Shown here: positions 50,173-59,304 of the stretch, in pieces
Numbering within the stretch: position 1 is the first letter of the stretch
Layout: the number at the start of each line of letters is the position of its first letter
Assembly (NCBI RefSeq): GCF_018129085.1
Contig: NZ_JAAGBB010000032.1
Location: forward strand, 1 to 64,000
Length of the DNA stretch: 64,000 nucleotides
Origin: Plastoroseomonas hellenica
Lineage (GTDB): Bacteria > Pseudomonadota > Alphaproteobacteria > Acetobacterales > Acetobacteraceae
Direction: 5' to 3'
Program-made: the position numbers and the translations under genes
The notes under the pieces: model-generated
Told to the model about the DNA's origin: nothing
The model's database searches: none
What the model saw: only the letters and a program-made list of their open reading frames with translations

Positions 50173-50802
50173 ATGCCCAACACGCTCTACTACTCGCCCG
50201 GCGCCTGTTCGGTCGGCATCCACATCGTCCTGGAAGAGATCGGCAAGCCCTACGAGCTGTCGCTGGTCAACATGAAGGAAGGGGCGCAGTACAAGCCCGA
50301 CTACATGAGCGTGAACCCGAAGTCGAAGGTCCCGGCGCTGCGGCGCGAGGACGGCTCGGTGCTCACTGAATTCCCGGTCATCGCCACCTGGCTCGCCAAG
50401 ACCAATCCGGATGCCAAGCTGATCCCCACGGATCTGGAGGGCGAGATCCGCGCCGGCGAGGCGATGGCCTATTTCACCGGCACCATCCATCCCTATGGCT
50501 TCACCCGCCAGTTCCGGCCGGCCAACTTCACGCCGACCGAGGCCGACATCCCGAAGGTCGTCGAGACCGGCAAGGCCGCCGCGGATAAGTATTTCTCGCT
50601 GGTCGACGCGCATTGGAACGAAGGCGACTGGGTGCTGCCCTCCGGCTATTCGGTGGCGGACGCGGCGCTGTTCTTCGTCGAGTACTGGGCGGCCAAGCGC
50701 TCCGGCATGACCTTGCCGCCGCGCCTCGCAGCCCATCTCCAGCGCATGCTGGCGCGCCCGGCGGTGAAGCGCGCCCTCGAACAGGAAGGGCTCGCTGCCT
50801 GA
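50173..50802 (+). CDS. Glutathione S-transferase family protein
   Basis: The 209-residue protein has the thioredoxin-like N-terminal domain (MPNTLYYSPGACSVGIHIVLEEIG, catalytic Ser/Cys region SPGACS as in beta-class GSTs; VNPKSKVPALRREDG with the cis-Pro) and the all-alpha C-terminal domain with SGYSVADAALFFVEYW. GGAGG lies before ATG 50173. Beta-class bacterial GSTs conjugate glutathione or act as dehalogenases or isomerases; the substrate is unknown. The stop shares one base with the next start. Confidence 0.92.
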   Translation: MPNTLYYSPGACSVGIHIVLEEIGKPYELSLVNMKEGAQYKPDYMSVNPKSKVPALRREDGSVLTEFPVIATWLAKTNPDAKLIPTDLEGEIRAGEAMAYFTGTIHPYGFTRQFRPANFTPTEADIPKVVETGKAAADKYFSLVDAHWNEGDWVLPSGYSVADAALFFVEYWAAKRSGMTLPPRLAAHLQRMLARPAVKRALEQEGLAA

Positions 50803-51374
50803 TGATGCCGCGCCTCAACCCGATCCCCTTCTGGTTCCTCCGCCACGGCGAGACGGACTGGAACGCCGAGGGCCGTTCCCAGGGGCGGACCGACATTCCG
50901 CTGAACGAGGTCGGGCTGCTGCAGGCGGAGCGCGCCGCGGCAGCACTGAAGGGGCGCGGCATCGCCACCATCGTCTCCTCCCCGCTGTCGCGCGCGCTGC
51001 GCACGGCGGAGATCGTGAACCAGGCGCTGCATCTGCCGCTCTCGACCGATGACGACCTGATGGAGGTCTCCTTCGGCACCGAGGAAGGCCAGCCAATGGG
51101 CGACTGGTACGACGACTGGATCGCAGGCGGGTTCACGCCGGATGGTGCCGAGACCTTCCGCGGGCTGCTGGCGCGCGCGGTCGCCGCCATCAACCGCGCG
51201 ACGGCCCTGCCGGCGCCGGTGCTGGTCGTGGCCCATGGCGCGCTGTTCCGCGCGCTGCGCCTGGCCTTCGGCCACGAGCCCAACGTCCGCACGCCGAACG
51301 CCCTGCCGATCTGGTGCGCCCCCCCCGCGAATGGCGGCGCGGTCTGGGCGGTGGAACCGGCGTCCTTGGGGTGA
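50802..51374 (+). CDS. Histidine phosphatase family protein (phosphoglycerate mutase-like)
   Basis: The 190-residue protein has the RHG motif FWFLRHGETDWNAEGRSQG with the phospho-accepting His, the SSPLSRALRTAEIV region, a catalytic Glu in LMEVSFGTEEGQ and the second His in LVVAHGALFRALR. It could be an alpha-ribazole phosphatase-like, sugar phosphatase or cofactor-independent mutase-like enzyme. The ATG overlaps the GST stop by one base, so the two are co-translated. Confidence 0.9.
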   Translation: MMPRLNPIPFWFLRHGETDWNAEGRSQGRTDIPLNEVGLLQAERAAAALKGRGIATIVSSPLSRALRTAEIVNQALHLPLSTDDDLMEVSFGTEEGQPMGDWYDDWIAGGFTPDGAETFRGLLARAVAAINRATALPAPVLVVAHGALFRALRLAFGHEPNVRTPNALPIWCAPPANGGAVWAVEPASLG

Positions 51375-51382
51375 GGCGCCGT

Positions 51383-51472
51383 CCCCGGGAAGGGCTTCGC
51401 CCTCCCCGGACCTCACCCGCCAGGAGCATCTGCTGCTGGCGGGAGAGATCTCGAGAGGGCGGCGCCCTCTCC
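51383..51472 (+). repeat. Dispersed multi-hairpin repeat, family 2
   Basis: Three hairpins follow in line: GGGAAGGGC/GCCCTCCCC with a TTC loop (one mismatch), CCCGCCAG/CTGGCGGG with a 12-base loop, and GAGAGGGC/GCCCTCTC with a GGC loop. The order hairpin, GGACCTC-type linker, second hairpin matches the copies around 24.27-24.48 kb. The last codons of the DUF2339 gene on the other strand fall within it. Confidence 0.55.
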
Positions 51473-54124
51473 GGGATCACGCCTTACCACGAAGCGCCGG
51501 TACACCGCCCCGAGGCCGATCAGCGCCAGGCCGAGGCCCAGGAAGGACAGCACGCGCCAGAGGCCGACCAGCGCGTCCATGTCCACGACGAACACCTTCA
51601 GCGTCGCCAGCGCGATCAGCAGCAGCCCGGCCTGCCGCAGCACGCCGGAGGCGGCGCGGATGCCGCCCCAGATCAACGCGGCGCCGAACAGGATCCAGGC
51701 GCCCGAGTAGCTGTAGAGCTCCGCTTCCTCCGCCGTGCCCTTGGCGAGCAGGCTGCCCTGGAAGGCGTGGCGCACCGAGAGGGTGATGAAGGCGAAGACC
51801 GCCGCCAGCGCATAGAGCCCGAGCAGCCGCCGCAGTGCTGGGCGGGCCGCGACCTCGGGCAGCCACACGACGGCGATGCCCGCGAGCAGGCCGGGCAGCA
51901 GATAGGCCGGCAGCAGCGCGTTGACGATCGGCGTCGCGCCGACCGGCGCCGGTTCGAACCAGGGATTGATCACCAACAACACGATGCCGAACACCATCGC
52001 CAGGACGCCGAGCACCCGCCACGCCCATCCCATGGCCTGCCGCCCCTGGCGCGCGAGCAGCAGCGCGGCGCCGGCGAGCAGCGCCAGGGCGCTGACCTGC
52101 AGGGCGGCCTCCAGGAAGGGCCAGGCGCCGCTGTCCAGCGCGCCGCCGTGCGACGCGTGCCGGATCTGCAGCATCACCAGGCCGGTGGTCAGAGCGACGG
52201 CTCCGGCTTCCAGCGCCGACACCGTCATGTCTTCGCCGCCGTCGCGGCGGAAGATCGCCGCCGCCATCCAGAAGGCCAGCGCCGGCACGCCATAGGCGAG
52301 CCAGAGCGCGTTCAGCACCGGCGCCGTGCCGAAGCCGTAGCCCAGCACCGCTTCATTCAGCAGCAGCCGCACCAGCACAACGGTAGCCACCGCGAGTGCG
52401 ATCCCGCGCAGCGCGCGCAGCCCGCTGCGCTGGGCAATGACGGCGAGCGGCGGCAGCAGCAGCGAGACGGCGAGGCTGAGCCAATGCTCCCGCAGCAGCA
52501 TCGCGGCCATCAGCGCCAGCGCCGCGGTGGCGCCGGCCGCATGCGCACCGGCGCGGAGCGGCGCGTCCTGGCGTCCGGCCCGTGCGGCGGCGGCGGTGAG
52601 GATCGCGGCCAGCAACAGTGCCACCGCGGCCCAGCCCTGATCCACCGCGAAGCCGCGCACCCGCCCATAGGCGATGGCCAACGCCAGCAGCGGCACCGCG
52701 GCGGCGAGCCCTGCGAAGCGCAGGCCATGTGGTGCCCGCGCCTCCAGCCACAGCCCGGCGAGCAAGTGCAACAGCGCGAGCGCCAAGGCGACGGAGAGGT
52801 AGGGATGCAGCACCTCCGGCGCGAGCGCGCCCGGGAACACCGCCTGCACCGAGCCACCGGCGATCACCGCTTCGGCGGTCGCAACCCAGCTGGGCACGGC
52901 CCAGAGATGCAGCGCGATCAGCCCGAGCCCGGCCGCGAGCGCCGGCAGCCAGGCCAGGCGCGGCTCCGCCCGCACCCGCAGCAGCACGACGGGCGAGAGC
53001 AGCAGCAGGCCGACCGGCGCCGGCAAGATGGCGTAGCCCAGCACGGCCGGCATCAGCGCGAGCCCGAGCGCGATCACCGGCAGATGCGCCAGCAGCCGCC
53101 CGAGCGGCGTGTCCAGCGCCACGCCCGGCAGCAGCGCCAGGTGCAGCGCGACCGCGAGCGGCACAAACAGCGCCGGCGCCCAGGCTTCCAGCCCGGTGAC
53201 GTCGCTCAGGCTGCCGCCGATGACGTAGATCGCGCCAAACAGGCTGGCGGCCCAGCCGAGCCAGCCCCAGGCGGTGGCGCGCACCACGGCCATGGCCGCT
53301 CCGGTCACCGCCAGCAGATAGGCGAAGAGGCCGAAGGCGGAGGGGTTCGGGGTCTCGACCAGCATCGGCGAGGCGAAGGCGCCGACCAGCCCGATGGCGG
53401 CGACGAGCTGCCCCCGCCGCAGCGACAGCAGCAGCCCGGCCAAGGCGGCCAGCGCCATGGCGGCGAAGCCGAGGATGGGCGGCAGCAGCGCATAGAGGCT
53501 GGCGGCCGCATAGGCCGCCCCGAACAGGATCGAGACGCCGCCGGCGGCGAGTGCGGCCGGCGCGTGGTCCGGCAGGCTGCCGCGCGGCGGGCGGCGGGCG
53601 AGCCATTCGCCCGCCATGATCAGCGCCAGGCCGAGCAGCGCCGCGAGCGTGGTGCGGGCAGCGGGGCCGAGCCAGCCCTCCTCGACCGCGTAGCGGATCA
53701 GGAAGAGACCGGCGAGCAGCAACGCCCCGGCGCCGAGCCAGACGCCCCAGTTGAGGGCCAGCACCTCCTCCAGGCTCTTGCCGGGTGGGGCGGGCGGGGG
53801 TGCCGGGACATCCGGCAGGGGCTCCGCCGGTGCCGTGGCGACCGCCTCCGCCATCTCGACCGGGGCCGGCTCAGCGGCGGCCTCGGCCGGCGCGGCATCC
53901 GGAACCGGCTCTGGCGGTGGGGTCTCGGGCTCCGGCACGGCCGGCGGCGGGGCCGGGGCGCCGGTGCGCAGCACCGCGAGCTCTGCCCGTAGCCGGCCCA
54001 GTTCCGCGGCCGCGGCATCGGCCAGCCGCAGCGCCCGCCCGGCCCGGATGAAGCCCGCGATACCCAGTACCCAGCCGCCCACGACGACGATTCCGAAGAG
54101 GAGGGCCATTTGTTCGAAGGGCAT
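51413..54124 (-). CDS. DUF2339 multi-span membrane protein
   Basis: This 903-residue protein has a first span (about 7-25), a short coiled-coil region (LADAAAAELGRLRAELAVLR), a Pro/Glu/Ala-rich linker (about 55-112) and then roughly 25 or more membrane spans to the end. The landmark is LNWGVWLGAGALLLAGLFLIRYAVEEGWLGP, broken by the tight turn, as in DUF2339 proteins. They are predicted inner-membrane proteins without a proven function. The C terminus DPGEGAALSRSLPPAADAPGG, past the last span, is encoded by the repeat block and is probably not conserved. The ATG at 54124 (or 54109) is divergent from rplY. Confidence 0.88.
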   Translation of the reverse strand: MPFEQMALLFGIVVVGGWVLGIAGFIRAGRALRLADAAAAELGRLRAELAVLRTGAPAPPPAVPEPETPPPEPVPDAAPAEAAAEPAPVEMAEAVATAPAEPLPDVPAPPPAPPGKSLEEVLALNWGVWLGAGALLLAGLFLIRYAVEEGWLGPAARTTLAALLGLALIMAGEWLARRPPRGSLPDHAPAALAAGGVSILFGAAYAAASLYALLPPILGFAAMALAALAGLLLSLRRGQLVAAIGLVGAFASPMLVETPNPSAFGLFAYLLAVTGAAMAVVRATAWGWLGWAASLFGAIYVIGGSLSDVTGLEAWAPALFVPLAVALHLALLPGVALDTPLGRLLAHLPVIALGLALMPAVLGYAILPAPVGLLLLSPVVLLRVRAEPRLAWLPALAAGLGLIALHLWAVPSWVATAEAVIAGGSVQAVFPGALAPEVLHPYLSVALALALLHLLAGLWLEARAPHGLRFAGLAAAVPLLALAIAYGRVRGFAVDQGWAAVALLLAAILTAAAARAGRQDAPLRAGAHAAGATAALALMAAMLLREHWLSLAVSLLLPPLAVIAQRSGLRALRGIALAVATVVLVRLLLNEAVLGYGFGTAPVLNALWLAYGVPALAFWMAAAIFRRDGGEDMTVSALEAGAVALTTGLVMLQIRHASHGGALDSGAWPFLEAALQVSALALLAGAALLLARQGRQAMGWAWRVLGVLAMVFGIVLLVINPWFEPAPVGATPIVNALLPAYLLPGLLAGIAVVWLPEVAARPALRRLLGLYALAAVFAFITLSVRHAFQGSLLAKGTAEEAELYSYSGAWILFGAALIWGGIRAASGVLRQAGLLLIALATLKVFVVDMDALVGLWRVLSFLGLGLALIGLGAVYRRFVVRRDPGEGAALSRSLPPAADAPGG

Positions 54125-54286
54125 CCGACATGTTACGGGACCGCCCCGTTACCGGGTCAAGCGGCATGCGGTTGCATCCGGGGCCGGCTTCGCCTATGCA
54201 CCCGGCCTGCGCCGGCACCCCTGGAGGCCGGCGCTTGCCGTTTCCGCAACATTGCGGCGGCACACACAACCCGAAGGAGTTTTGGC

Positions 54287-54961
54287 ATGGTCCAGACGAT
54301 CCGGATCGAGGCCGAGGCGCGCGAGCGGGCCGGTAAGGGGGCGGCGCGTGCGACCCGGCGTGGTGGGCTGGTGCCCGCCGTCATCTACGGCGCGAAGCAG
54401 GAGGCGACGCTGGTCGCCCTCGACCCGCGCGACATCATGAAGGAACTGCAGAAGGGCGGCTGGCAGTCGCACCTTTATGAGGTCGCGGTGAAGGGCGGCG
54501 CCGCGGTGCGCACCCTGATGCGCGACGTGCAGTTCCACCCGGTCACCGACCGACCGATCCATGTGGACTTCCAGCGCCTGGCGCCCGGCGCGCGCATCCG
54601 CGTCAAGGTCCCCGTGCATTTCGAGAACGAGGCGAGCGCCCCGGGCCTCAAGGCCGGCGGCGTGCTGAACGTCGTGCGCCGCGAGCTCGAGGTCTATGCC
54701 GACCCCGACGCGGTGCCGGAGCGGTTCGAGATCGACCTCGGTGCCACCGGGATCGGCGACAGCCTGCGCTGGTCCTCGGTGAAGGACGCCTTCGGCACCA
54801 AGCCGACGATCGCCGACCGCGACTTCGTGGTCGCGACCATCGCGCCGCCGACCACCGAGGCTGAGATCGTGGCCCCGGCCGCGCCGGAAGTGCCCGAGGC
54901 GACCAAGCAGAAGGCCGGCGGCAAGGCCGCGGCCCCCGCCCCGGCCGCCAAGAAGAAGTGA
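54287..54961 (+). CDS. rplY: Large-subunit ribosomal protein L25 (CTC form)
   Basis: The 224-residue long-form bL25 binds 5S rRNA with its N-terminal domain (RIEAEARERAGKGAARATRRGG with the RNA-binding Arg/Lys, VPAVIYGAKQ) and has the C-terminal CTC domain (HVDFQRLAPGARIRVKVPVHF, GGVLNVVRRELEVYA). The Ala/Lys-rich tail ends in AKKK. GAAGGAG precedes the ATG. The open frame upstream (from 54110) is not part of the protein. It is followed by a hairpin and pth, as is usual in Alphaproteobacteria. Confidence 0.96.
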   Translation: MVQTIRIEAEARERAGKGAARATRRGGLVPAVIYGAKQEATLVALDPRDIMKELQKGGWQSHLYEVAVKGGAAVRTLMRDVQFHPVTDRPIHVDFQRLAPGARIRVKVPVHFENEASAPGLKAGGVLNVVRRELEVYADPDAVPERFEIDLGATGIGDSLRWSSVKDAFGTKPTIADRDFVVATIAPPTTEAEIVAPAAPEVPEATKQKAGGKAAAPAPAAKKK

Positions 54962-54969
54962 CGTGACAT

Positions 54970-54995
54970 GCCCCGGCGCGGCGACGCGCCGGGGC
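54970..54995 (+). terminator. Weak terminator or attenuator between rplY and pth
   Basis: GCCCCGGCGCG and CGCGCCGGGGC form a perfect 11-bp stem around GCGA, followed by TTTGCTC. The short T-run makes partial read-through into pth likely. Confidence 0.5.
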
Positions 54996-55017
54996 TTTGC
55001 TCGAAGGAACACTGCCG

Positions 55018-55593
55018 GTGCTGCTCTGGGTCGGCTTGGGCAATCCGGGCGCCGAGCACGCACGGCAGCGCCATAATATCGGTTTCATGGCGATCGACGC
55101 CATCGCCCGCCGGCACGGCTTCGGCCCCTGGCGCAAGCGCTACAAGGGCGAGATCGCCGAAGGCAGCATCGGCGGGGTGAAGATCCTGGCGCTGAAGCCG
55201 CAGACCTACATGAACGGCTCGGGCGATTCCGTGCAGCCGGCCGCCGCCTTCCACAAGATCGCGCCCGCCGACATCTGGGCCTTCCATGACGAGCTCGACC
55301 TCGCACCCGGCAAGGTGCGGGTGAAGATGGGCGGCGGGGTCGCGGGGCATAATGGCCTGCGCGACATGCAGCGCGCGCTCGGTACGCCCGATTACTGGCG
55401 GGTCCGGCTCGGCATCGGGCATCCCGGCATGAAGGAGAAGGTGCACGGGCACGTGCTCGGCAATTTCGCCAAGGTGGACACCTGGGTGGAGCCGTTGCTG
55501 GATGCCGTCGCCGACGCCGCGCCCCTGCTCGCATCCGGCAAGCCCGAGGATTTCATGACGCGCGTCGCCTTACTCACGCAGGAGCCGAAGTGA
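55018..55593 (+). CDS. pth: Peptidyl-tRNA hydrolase, GTG start
   Basis: Pth (191 residues) releases tRNA from stalled peptidyl-tRNA. Conserved elements are [19 protein letters not shown] with the catalytic His, [13 protein letters not shown] with Asn, [14 protein letters not shown] with Asp, and [12 protein letters not shown]. The GTG at 55018 gives the family's usual N terminus; AAGGA lies nine bases upstream. A TTG at 54997 is less likely. The stop shares one base with the next start. Confidence 0.96.
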   Translation: MLLWVGLGNPGAEHARQRHNIGFMAIDAIARRHGFGPWRKRYKGEIAEGSIGGVKILALKPQTYMNGSGDSVQPAAAFHKIAPADIWAFHDELDLAPGKVRVKMGGGVAGHNGLRDMQRALGTPDYWRVRLGIGHPGMKEKVHGHVLGNFAKVDTWVEPLLDAVADAAPLLASGKPEDFMTRVALLTQEPK

Positions 55594-56033
55594 TGGAAGA
55601 CGACGATTTCGCCTTCGGTGGCCCCGGCCCCGAGAGCCTGGCGCTGGGCGCCGCGGCGCTGGCCGCCGGCCTGGTGCGGGAAGCGGAGGCGCTGGCCACC
55701 GCGGCCGCCGCACTGCGCAATGCGCTGGTGCCGCTGCCGGGTGGCGAGGCGGGCGATGTCCGCCGCACCCGAGGCGCCATGGGCACGGTGGCCGAGGCCG
55801 CCGCCCGCGCCGCGCTGGCGCTGGAAGCGGCGGAGGCCATGGCGATGGCGGACGACGCGGCCAGGGTCGCGCGTATTCGCGACGTGGCCAAGCGCATGGG
55901 CATGAACGCCGCCGCCGTCGCGCCGCTGTTGCGCGCCGCGGCGCTGGCCTTCCGGTCGGACGACGCCTCTGCCCGTGTGGCGGCGGAGAGCATGGCGCAG
56001 GCGATCGCCGCGGCACTCGAAGGAGCGGAGTGA
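55593..56033 (+). CDS. Ala-rich hypothetical protein between pth and ychF
   Basis: The 146-residue product is about 40% Ala and predicted almost entirely helical after an acidic start ([16 protein letters not shown]). A pattern of hydrophobic heptads and the ARVARIRDVAKRMGMNAAAV segment suggest a helical bundle or DNA/RNA-associated protein. There is no signal peptide or membrane span. I do not recognise the family. It overlaps the pth stop by one base (TGATG) and ends one base before ychF, so it is tightly held in this translation-related operon. Confidence 0.7.
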   Translation: MEDDDFAFGGPGPESLALGAAALAAGLVREAEALATAAAALRNALVPLPGGEAGDVRRTRGAMGTVAEAAARAALALEAAEAMAMADDAARVARIRDVAKRMGMNAAAVAPLLRAAALAFRSDDASARVAAESMAQAIAAALEGAE

Positions 56034-56034
56034 G

Positions 56035-57129
56035 ATGGGCTTCAACTGCGGCATCGTGGGGCTGCCGAATGTCGGCAAGTCCACGCTCTTCAACGCGCTG
56101 ACCCAGACGGCCGCGGCGCAGGCGGCGAACTACCCCTTCTGCACCATCGAGCCGAATGTCGGCCGCGTCGCGGTGCCGGATCCGCGCCTCGACAAGCTGA
56201 CCGAGATCGGGCGCAGCCAGAAGACGGTGCCGACCAGCCTGGAATTCGTCGACATCGCGGGGCTGGTGCGCGGCGCGTCGAAGGGCGAGGGCCTCGGCAA
56301 CCAGTTCCTGGCGAATATCCGGGAGGTGGACGCGATCGTCCATGTGCTGCGCTGCTTCGAGGATGGCGACATCACCCATGTCGAGGGCAGCGTCGACCCG
56401 ATCCGCGACGCCGAGACAGTCGAGACCGAGTTGATGCTCGCCGACCTGGACGGGCTGGAGAAACGCGCGGTCGGACTCACCAAGCGCGCCCGCGGCGGCG
56501 ACAAGGAAGCGGCGGCGCAGATGACGCTGATCGAGCCGATGCTGGCGGCGCTGCAGGCCGGCCGGCCGGCACGCACCGCGGTGCCGAAGGGTGAGGAGGC
56601 GGCAGCGGCGAAGCTGCAGCTCATGACCACCAAGCCGGTGCTCTATGTCTGCAACGTCGGCGAGAGCGAGGCCGCGACCGGCAATGCCCATTCCGCCCGC
56701 GTCTTCGCCCGCGCCGAGGCGGAGGGCGCCCGGGCGGTGATCGTCTCGGCGGCGATCGAGGCCGAGATCAGCCAGATGGGCGGCGAGGACCGCGTCGAGT
56801 TCCTGAGCTCGCTCGGGCTCGAGGACAGCGGGCTCGATCGCATCATCCGCGCCGGCTACGGGCTGCTCGGCCTGATCACCTATTTCACCTGCGGGCCCAA
56901 GGAAGCGCGGGCTTGGACGATCACCAAGGGCATGAAGGCGCCGCAGGCCGCCGGCGTGATCCACGGCGATTTCGAGCGCGGCTTCATCGCCGCCGAGACC
57001 ATCGCCTATGACGACTACATCGCCTATCGCGGCGAGCAGGGCGCCAAGGAAGCCGGCAAGATGAAGGTGGAAGGCAAGGAATACGTCGTGAAGGATGGCG
57101 ACGTAATGCTGTTCCGCTTCAACGTCTAA
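56035..57129 (+). CDS. ychF: Redox-regulated ATPase YchF (OLA1 family)
   Basis: YchF (364 residues) is a translation-associated P-loop ATPase of the Obg superfamily. It has G1 [19 protein letters not shown]2/G3 in FCTIEPN and [19 protein letters not shown], and the altered G4 motif NxxE (CNVGESE), which explains the preference for ATP over GTP. The C-terminal TGS domain is [14 protein letters not shown] to [12 protein letters not shown]. The ATG at 56035 starts one base past the hypothetical gene's TGA. It ends the operon rplY-pth-orf-ychF. Confidence 0.97.
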   Translation: MGFNCGIVGLPNVGKSTLFNALTQTAAAQAANYPFCTIEPNVGRVAVPDPRLDKLTEIGRSQKTVPTSLEFVDIAGLVRGASKGEGLGNQFLANIREVDAIVHVLRCFEDGDITHVEGSVDPIRDAETVETELMLADLDGLEKRAVGLTKRARGGDKEAAAQMTLIEPMLAALQAGRPARTAVPKGEEAAAAKLQLMTTKPVLYVCNVGESEAATGNAHSARVFARAEAEGARAVIVSAAIEAEISQMGGEDRVEFLSSLGLEDSGLDRIIRAGYGLLGLITYFTCGPKEARAWTITKGMKAPQAAGVIHGDFERGFIAAETIAYDDYIAYRGEQGAKEAGKMKVEGKEYVVKDGDVMLFRFNV

Positions 57130-57138
57130 CGCCTTCGT

Positions 57139-57324
57139 TCAGTCCTCTGGCGGATCGAGCCTGGCGCCGTCCAGCAGGGCGCGGCGCCGCGCTTCCTCCG
57201 CCGCGTCCTTCGCGCGTTCGGCCTTGGTGCGGCCGTGCTTGATCCGGTTCGCCGCGGCGGTCTTCTCCGCCTCCGCCCGGGCTTTCGCCTTCTTCACACG
57301 GTTCAGGTTGACGATCTCGGCCAT
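57139..57324 (-). CDS. DUF4169 family protein
   Basis: This 61-residue, highly basic helical protein begins MAEIVNLNRVKKAKARAE and continues TAAANRIKHGRTKAERAK, which is the whole conserved DUF4169 pattern. The family is found in Alphaproteobacteria and has no known function; its charge suggests RNA or ribosome contact (inference). It converges on ychF, with nine bases between stops, and is divergent from the dienelactone hydrolase gene. Confidence 0.87.
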   Translation of the reverse strand: MAEIVNLNRVKKAKARAEAEKTAAANRIKHGRTKAERAKDAAEEARRRALLDGARLDPPED

Positions 57325-57368
57325 CGGGGGAGGATACCGTAGCCCAGGGAAGCAAGGGAACGCGCACC

Positions 57369-58031
57369 ATGATGACCGAACTCACCGCCGCCGATGGCCA
57401 CCGCCTCGGCGCCTATGTGGCCGGGCCGGAGGACGCCAAGCGCGCCCTGGTCATCGTGCAGGAGATCTTCGGCGTGAACAGCCATATGCGCCGGGTTTCT
57501 GATTCCTTCGCCGCCGAAGGGTACCGGGTGATCTGCCCCGCCCTCTTCGACCGCGTCGAGCGCGGCGTCGAGCTCGGCTACGAGCCCGCCGACGTGAAGC
57601 GCGGGCGCGACCTCAGGGCCGGCGTCAGCGAGGGTGCCGCCCTGCTCGATATCCTGGCCGCCGCCGGGGCGCTGCCGGCGGGCGTGAAGCGCGGCATCGT
57701 CGGCTATTGCTGGGGCGGCACCGTCGCCTGGCATGGCGCCACCCGCAGCAGCGCCTTCGCGGCCGCGGTCGGCTGGTACGGCGGCGGCATCGCCGCGGCG
57801 AAGGAGGAGGTGGCGCGCTGCCCGGTGCAGCTCCATTTCGGGGAGAAGGACGCATCGATCCCGATGACCGACGTGCAGGCGATCCGCGCCGCGCAGCCGG
57901 ATGTCGAGGTCTATGTCTATCCGGAGGCCGGGCACGGCTTCGGCTGCGAGCAGCGCGGCAGCTACGTGGAAGCCGACGCCAACCGCGCGCAGGAACGGAC
58001 ACTGCGCTTCTTCGCCAAGCATCTGGGATAG
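57369..58031 (+). CDS. Dienelactone hydrolase family protein
   Basis: The 220-residue alpha/beta-hydrolase has the Cys nucleophile in GYCWGGTVAW, Asp in FGEKDASIPMTDV and His in YPEAGHGFGCEQRGS, with ALVIVQEIFGVNSHMRRVSD forming the substrate pocket. These features match carboxymethylenebutenolidase (ClcD-type) enzymes that open dienelactone rings, though many paralogues act on other esters. Start ATG 57369 or 57372. The gene is single, followed by the family 1 repeat. Confidence 0.92.
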   Translation: MMTELTAADGHRLGAYVAGPEDAKRALVIVQEIFGVNSHMRRVSDSFAAEGYRVICPALFDRVERGVELGYEPADVKRGRDLRAGVSEGAALLDILAAAGALPAGVKRGIVGYCWGGTVAWHGATRSSAFAAAVGWYGGGIAAAKEEVARCPVQLHFGEKDASIPMTDVQAIRAAQPDVEVYVYPEAGHGFGCEQRGSYVEADANRAQERTLRFFAKHLG

Positions 58032-58056
58032 GACAGGCAGCGCGACGAAAGCCAAG

Positions 58057-58206
58057 CGGCCGCAGGCCGCCACTGGCTTCTGCGGAGCGAGGCGAAGCCG
58101 ATGCTCCGGGGCCGCGAAGCGGCCCCGCGCGCGACCGGCCGTTGTCGCCAGCGCGCCCTGACGGCGCGCAAGCCAAGCCGGCGGATGCCGGCGCCGGCGC
58201 CTGAGG
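58057..58206 (-). repeat. Dispersed intergenic repeat, family 1, copy B
   Basis: On the minus strand this reads almost the same as 7364-7513: CCTCAGGCGCCGGC at the outer end, the GCCGG-CATCCG-CCGGC hairpin, the GGGGCCGC/GCGGCCCC hairpin, then GAGCATCGGCTTCGCCTCGC and GTGGCGGCCTGCGGCCGC. A short additional echo of the outer end (CCTCAGACGCCGGCGGCGTC) lies at 58217-58236. It lies between the convergent dienelactone hydrolase and MTAP genes. Confidence 0.75.
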
Positions 58207-58242
58207 ACGAGAAATGACGCCGCCGGCGTCTGAGGCCCTATA

Positions 58243-59139
58243 TCAGGCCGCGTTCAGAACGCGGCCTGCGACAACATCGAGTTTTGCGACCAACGCCGGG
58301 TCGCGCTTCTCCGGCGCGGTGATGACAGCGTATTCCAGGGCGCGGTCGCAGCCCGCCGGGCAGGGGCCGCGCGGCACGCCGAGCGCCGGGATTACCGCCT
58401 TCACCAGCGATCGCGCATTGTCGGCATTGGAGAAGAGCACCTTCACCACCTGGTCGACCGTCACCGCGTCATGGTCGGGATGCCAGCAGTCGAAATCGGT
58501 GACCATGGCGACGGTCGCGTAGCAGAGCTCCGCCTCGCGGGCGAGCTTGGCCTCCGGCATGTTGGTCATGCCGATCACGCTGCAGCCCCAGCTCCGGTAG
58601 AGCAGGCTTTCCGCCTTGGTGCTGAACTGCGGGCCTTCCATGACGAGGTAGGTGCCACCACGCGTCACCGGCAGCGAGAGGCCGCGCGCCGCCGCTTCCA
58701 GGGCATCGCCCAGGCGCGGGCAGACCGGGTGCGCGACCGACACATGCGCGACGCAGCCGGGGCCGAAGAAGCTCTTCTCGCGGGCGAAGGTGCGGTCGAT
58801 GAACTGGTCGACGATGACGAAATGGCCCGGCGCCAGATCCTCCCGCAGGGAGCCGACGGCGCTGAGCGAGATGATCTCGGTGACGCCGCTGCGCTTCAAC
58901 GCATCGATATTGGCGCGATAGTTCAGCGCGGAAGGCGGGGTGCGGTGCCCGCGGCCGTGGCGCGGCAGGAAGACGCAGCGCACGCCGGCGAGGCGGCCGA
59001 ACAGCAGCTCATCCGAGGGCTCGCCCCAGGGCGTGTCGACGCGCCGCCATTCCCGTTCCTCGAGCCCATCGATGTCATAGAGGCCGGAACCGCCGATCAG
59101 GCCAATGACGGGTTCGCGCAGCGTGGGGTCGGCAGTCAT
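58243..59139 (-). CDS. mtnP: S-methyl-5'-thioadenosine phosphorylase
   Basis: The 298-residue phosphorylase splits methylthioadenosine into adenine and methylthioribose 1-phosphate for methionine salvage. Conserved parts are IGLIGGSGLYDIDGL, PWGEPSDELLFGRL, FLPRHGRGHRTPPSALNYRAN, YLVMEGPQFSTKAES, SVIGMTNMPEAKLAREAELCY with the base-pocket residues, and VTDFDCWHPDHDAV. A relaxed methylthioinosine phosphorylase specificity cannot be excluded. It converges on the dienelactone hydrolase gene. Confidence 0.95.
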   Translation of the reverse strand: MTADPTLREPVIGLIGGSGLYDIDGLEEREWRRVDTPWGEPSDELLFGRLAGVRCVFLPRHGRGHRTPPSALNYRANIDALKRSGVTEIISLSAVGSLREDLAPGHFVIVDQFIDRTFAREKSFFGPGCVAHVSVAHPVCPRLGDALEAAARGLSLPVTRGGTYLVMEGPQFSTKAESLLYRSWGCSVIGMTNMPEAKLAREAELCYATVAMVTDFDCWHPDHDAVTVDQVVKVLFSNADNARSLVKAVIPALGVPRGPCPAGCDRALEYAVITAPEKRDPALVAKLDVVAGRVLNAA

Positions 59140-59304
59140 GGGAAAGGTCTCCGGGATGCGCTGGGCGGCGATCTGCGGCGCAGGGGCTAGCGGATGGGAG
59201 GCTCAGGATCAACCTTGATGGTGCCCCGCCCCTTGGCGGCCGGCGCCAGACGCCCATGTCGAGTGGCGAATGCCCGCCGCGGCGGATAACCGGAGGCCAC
59301 AGCC

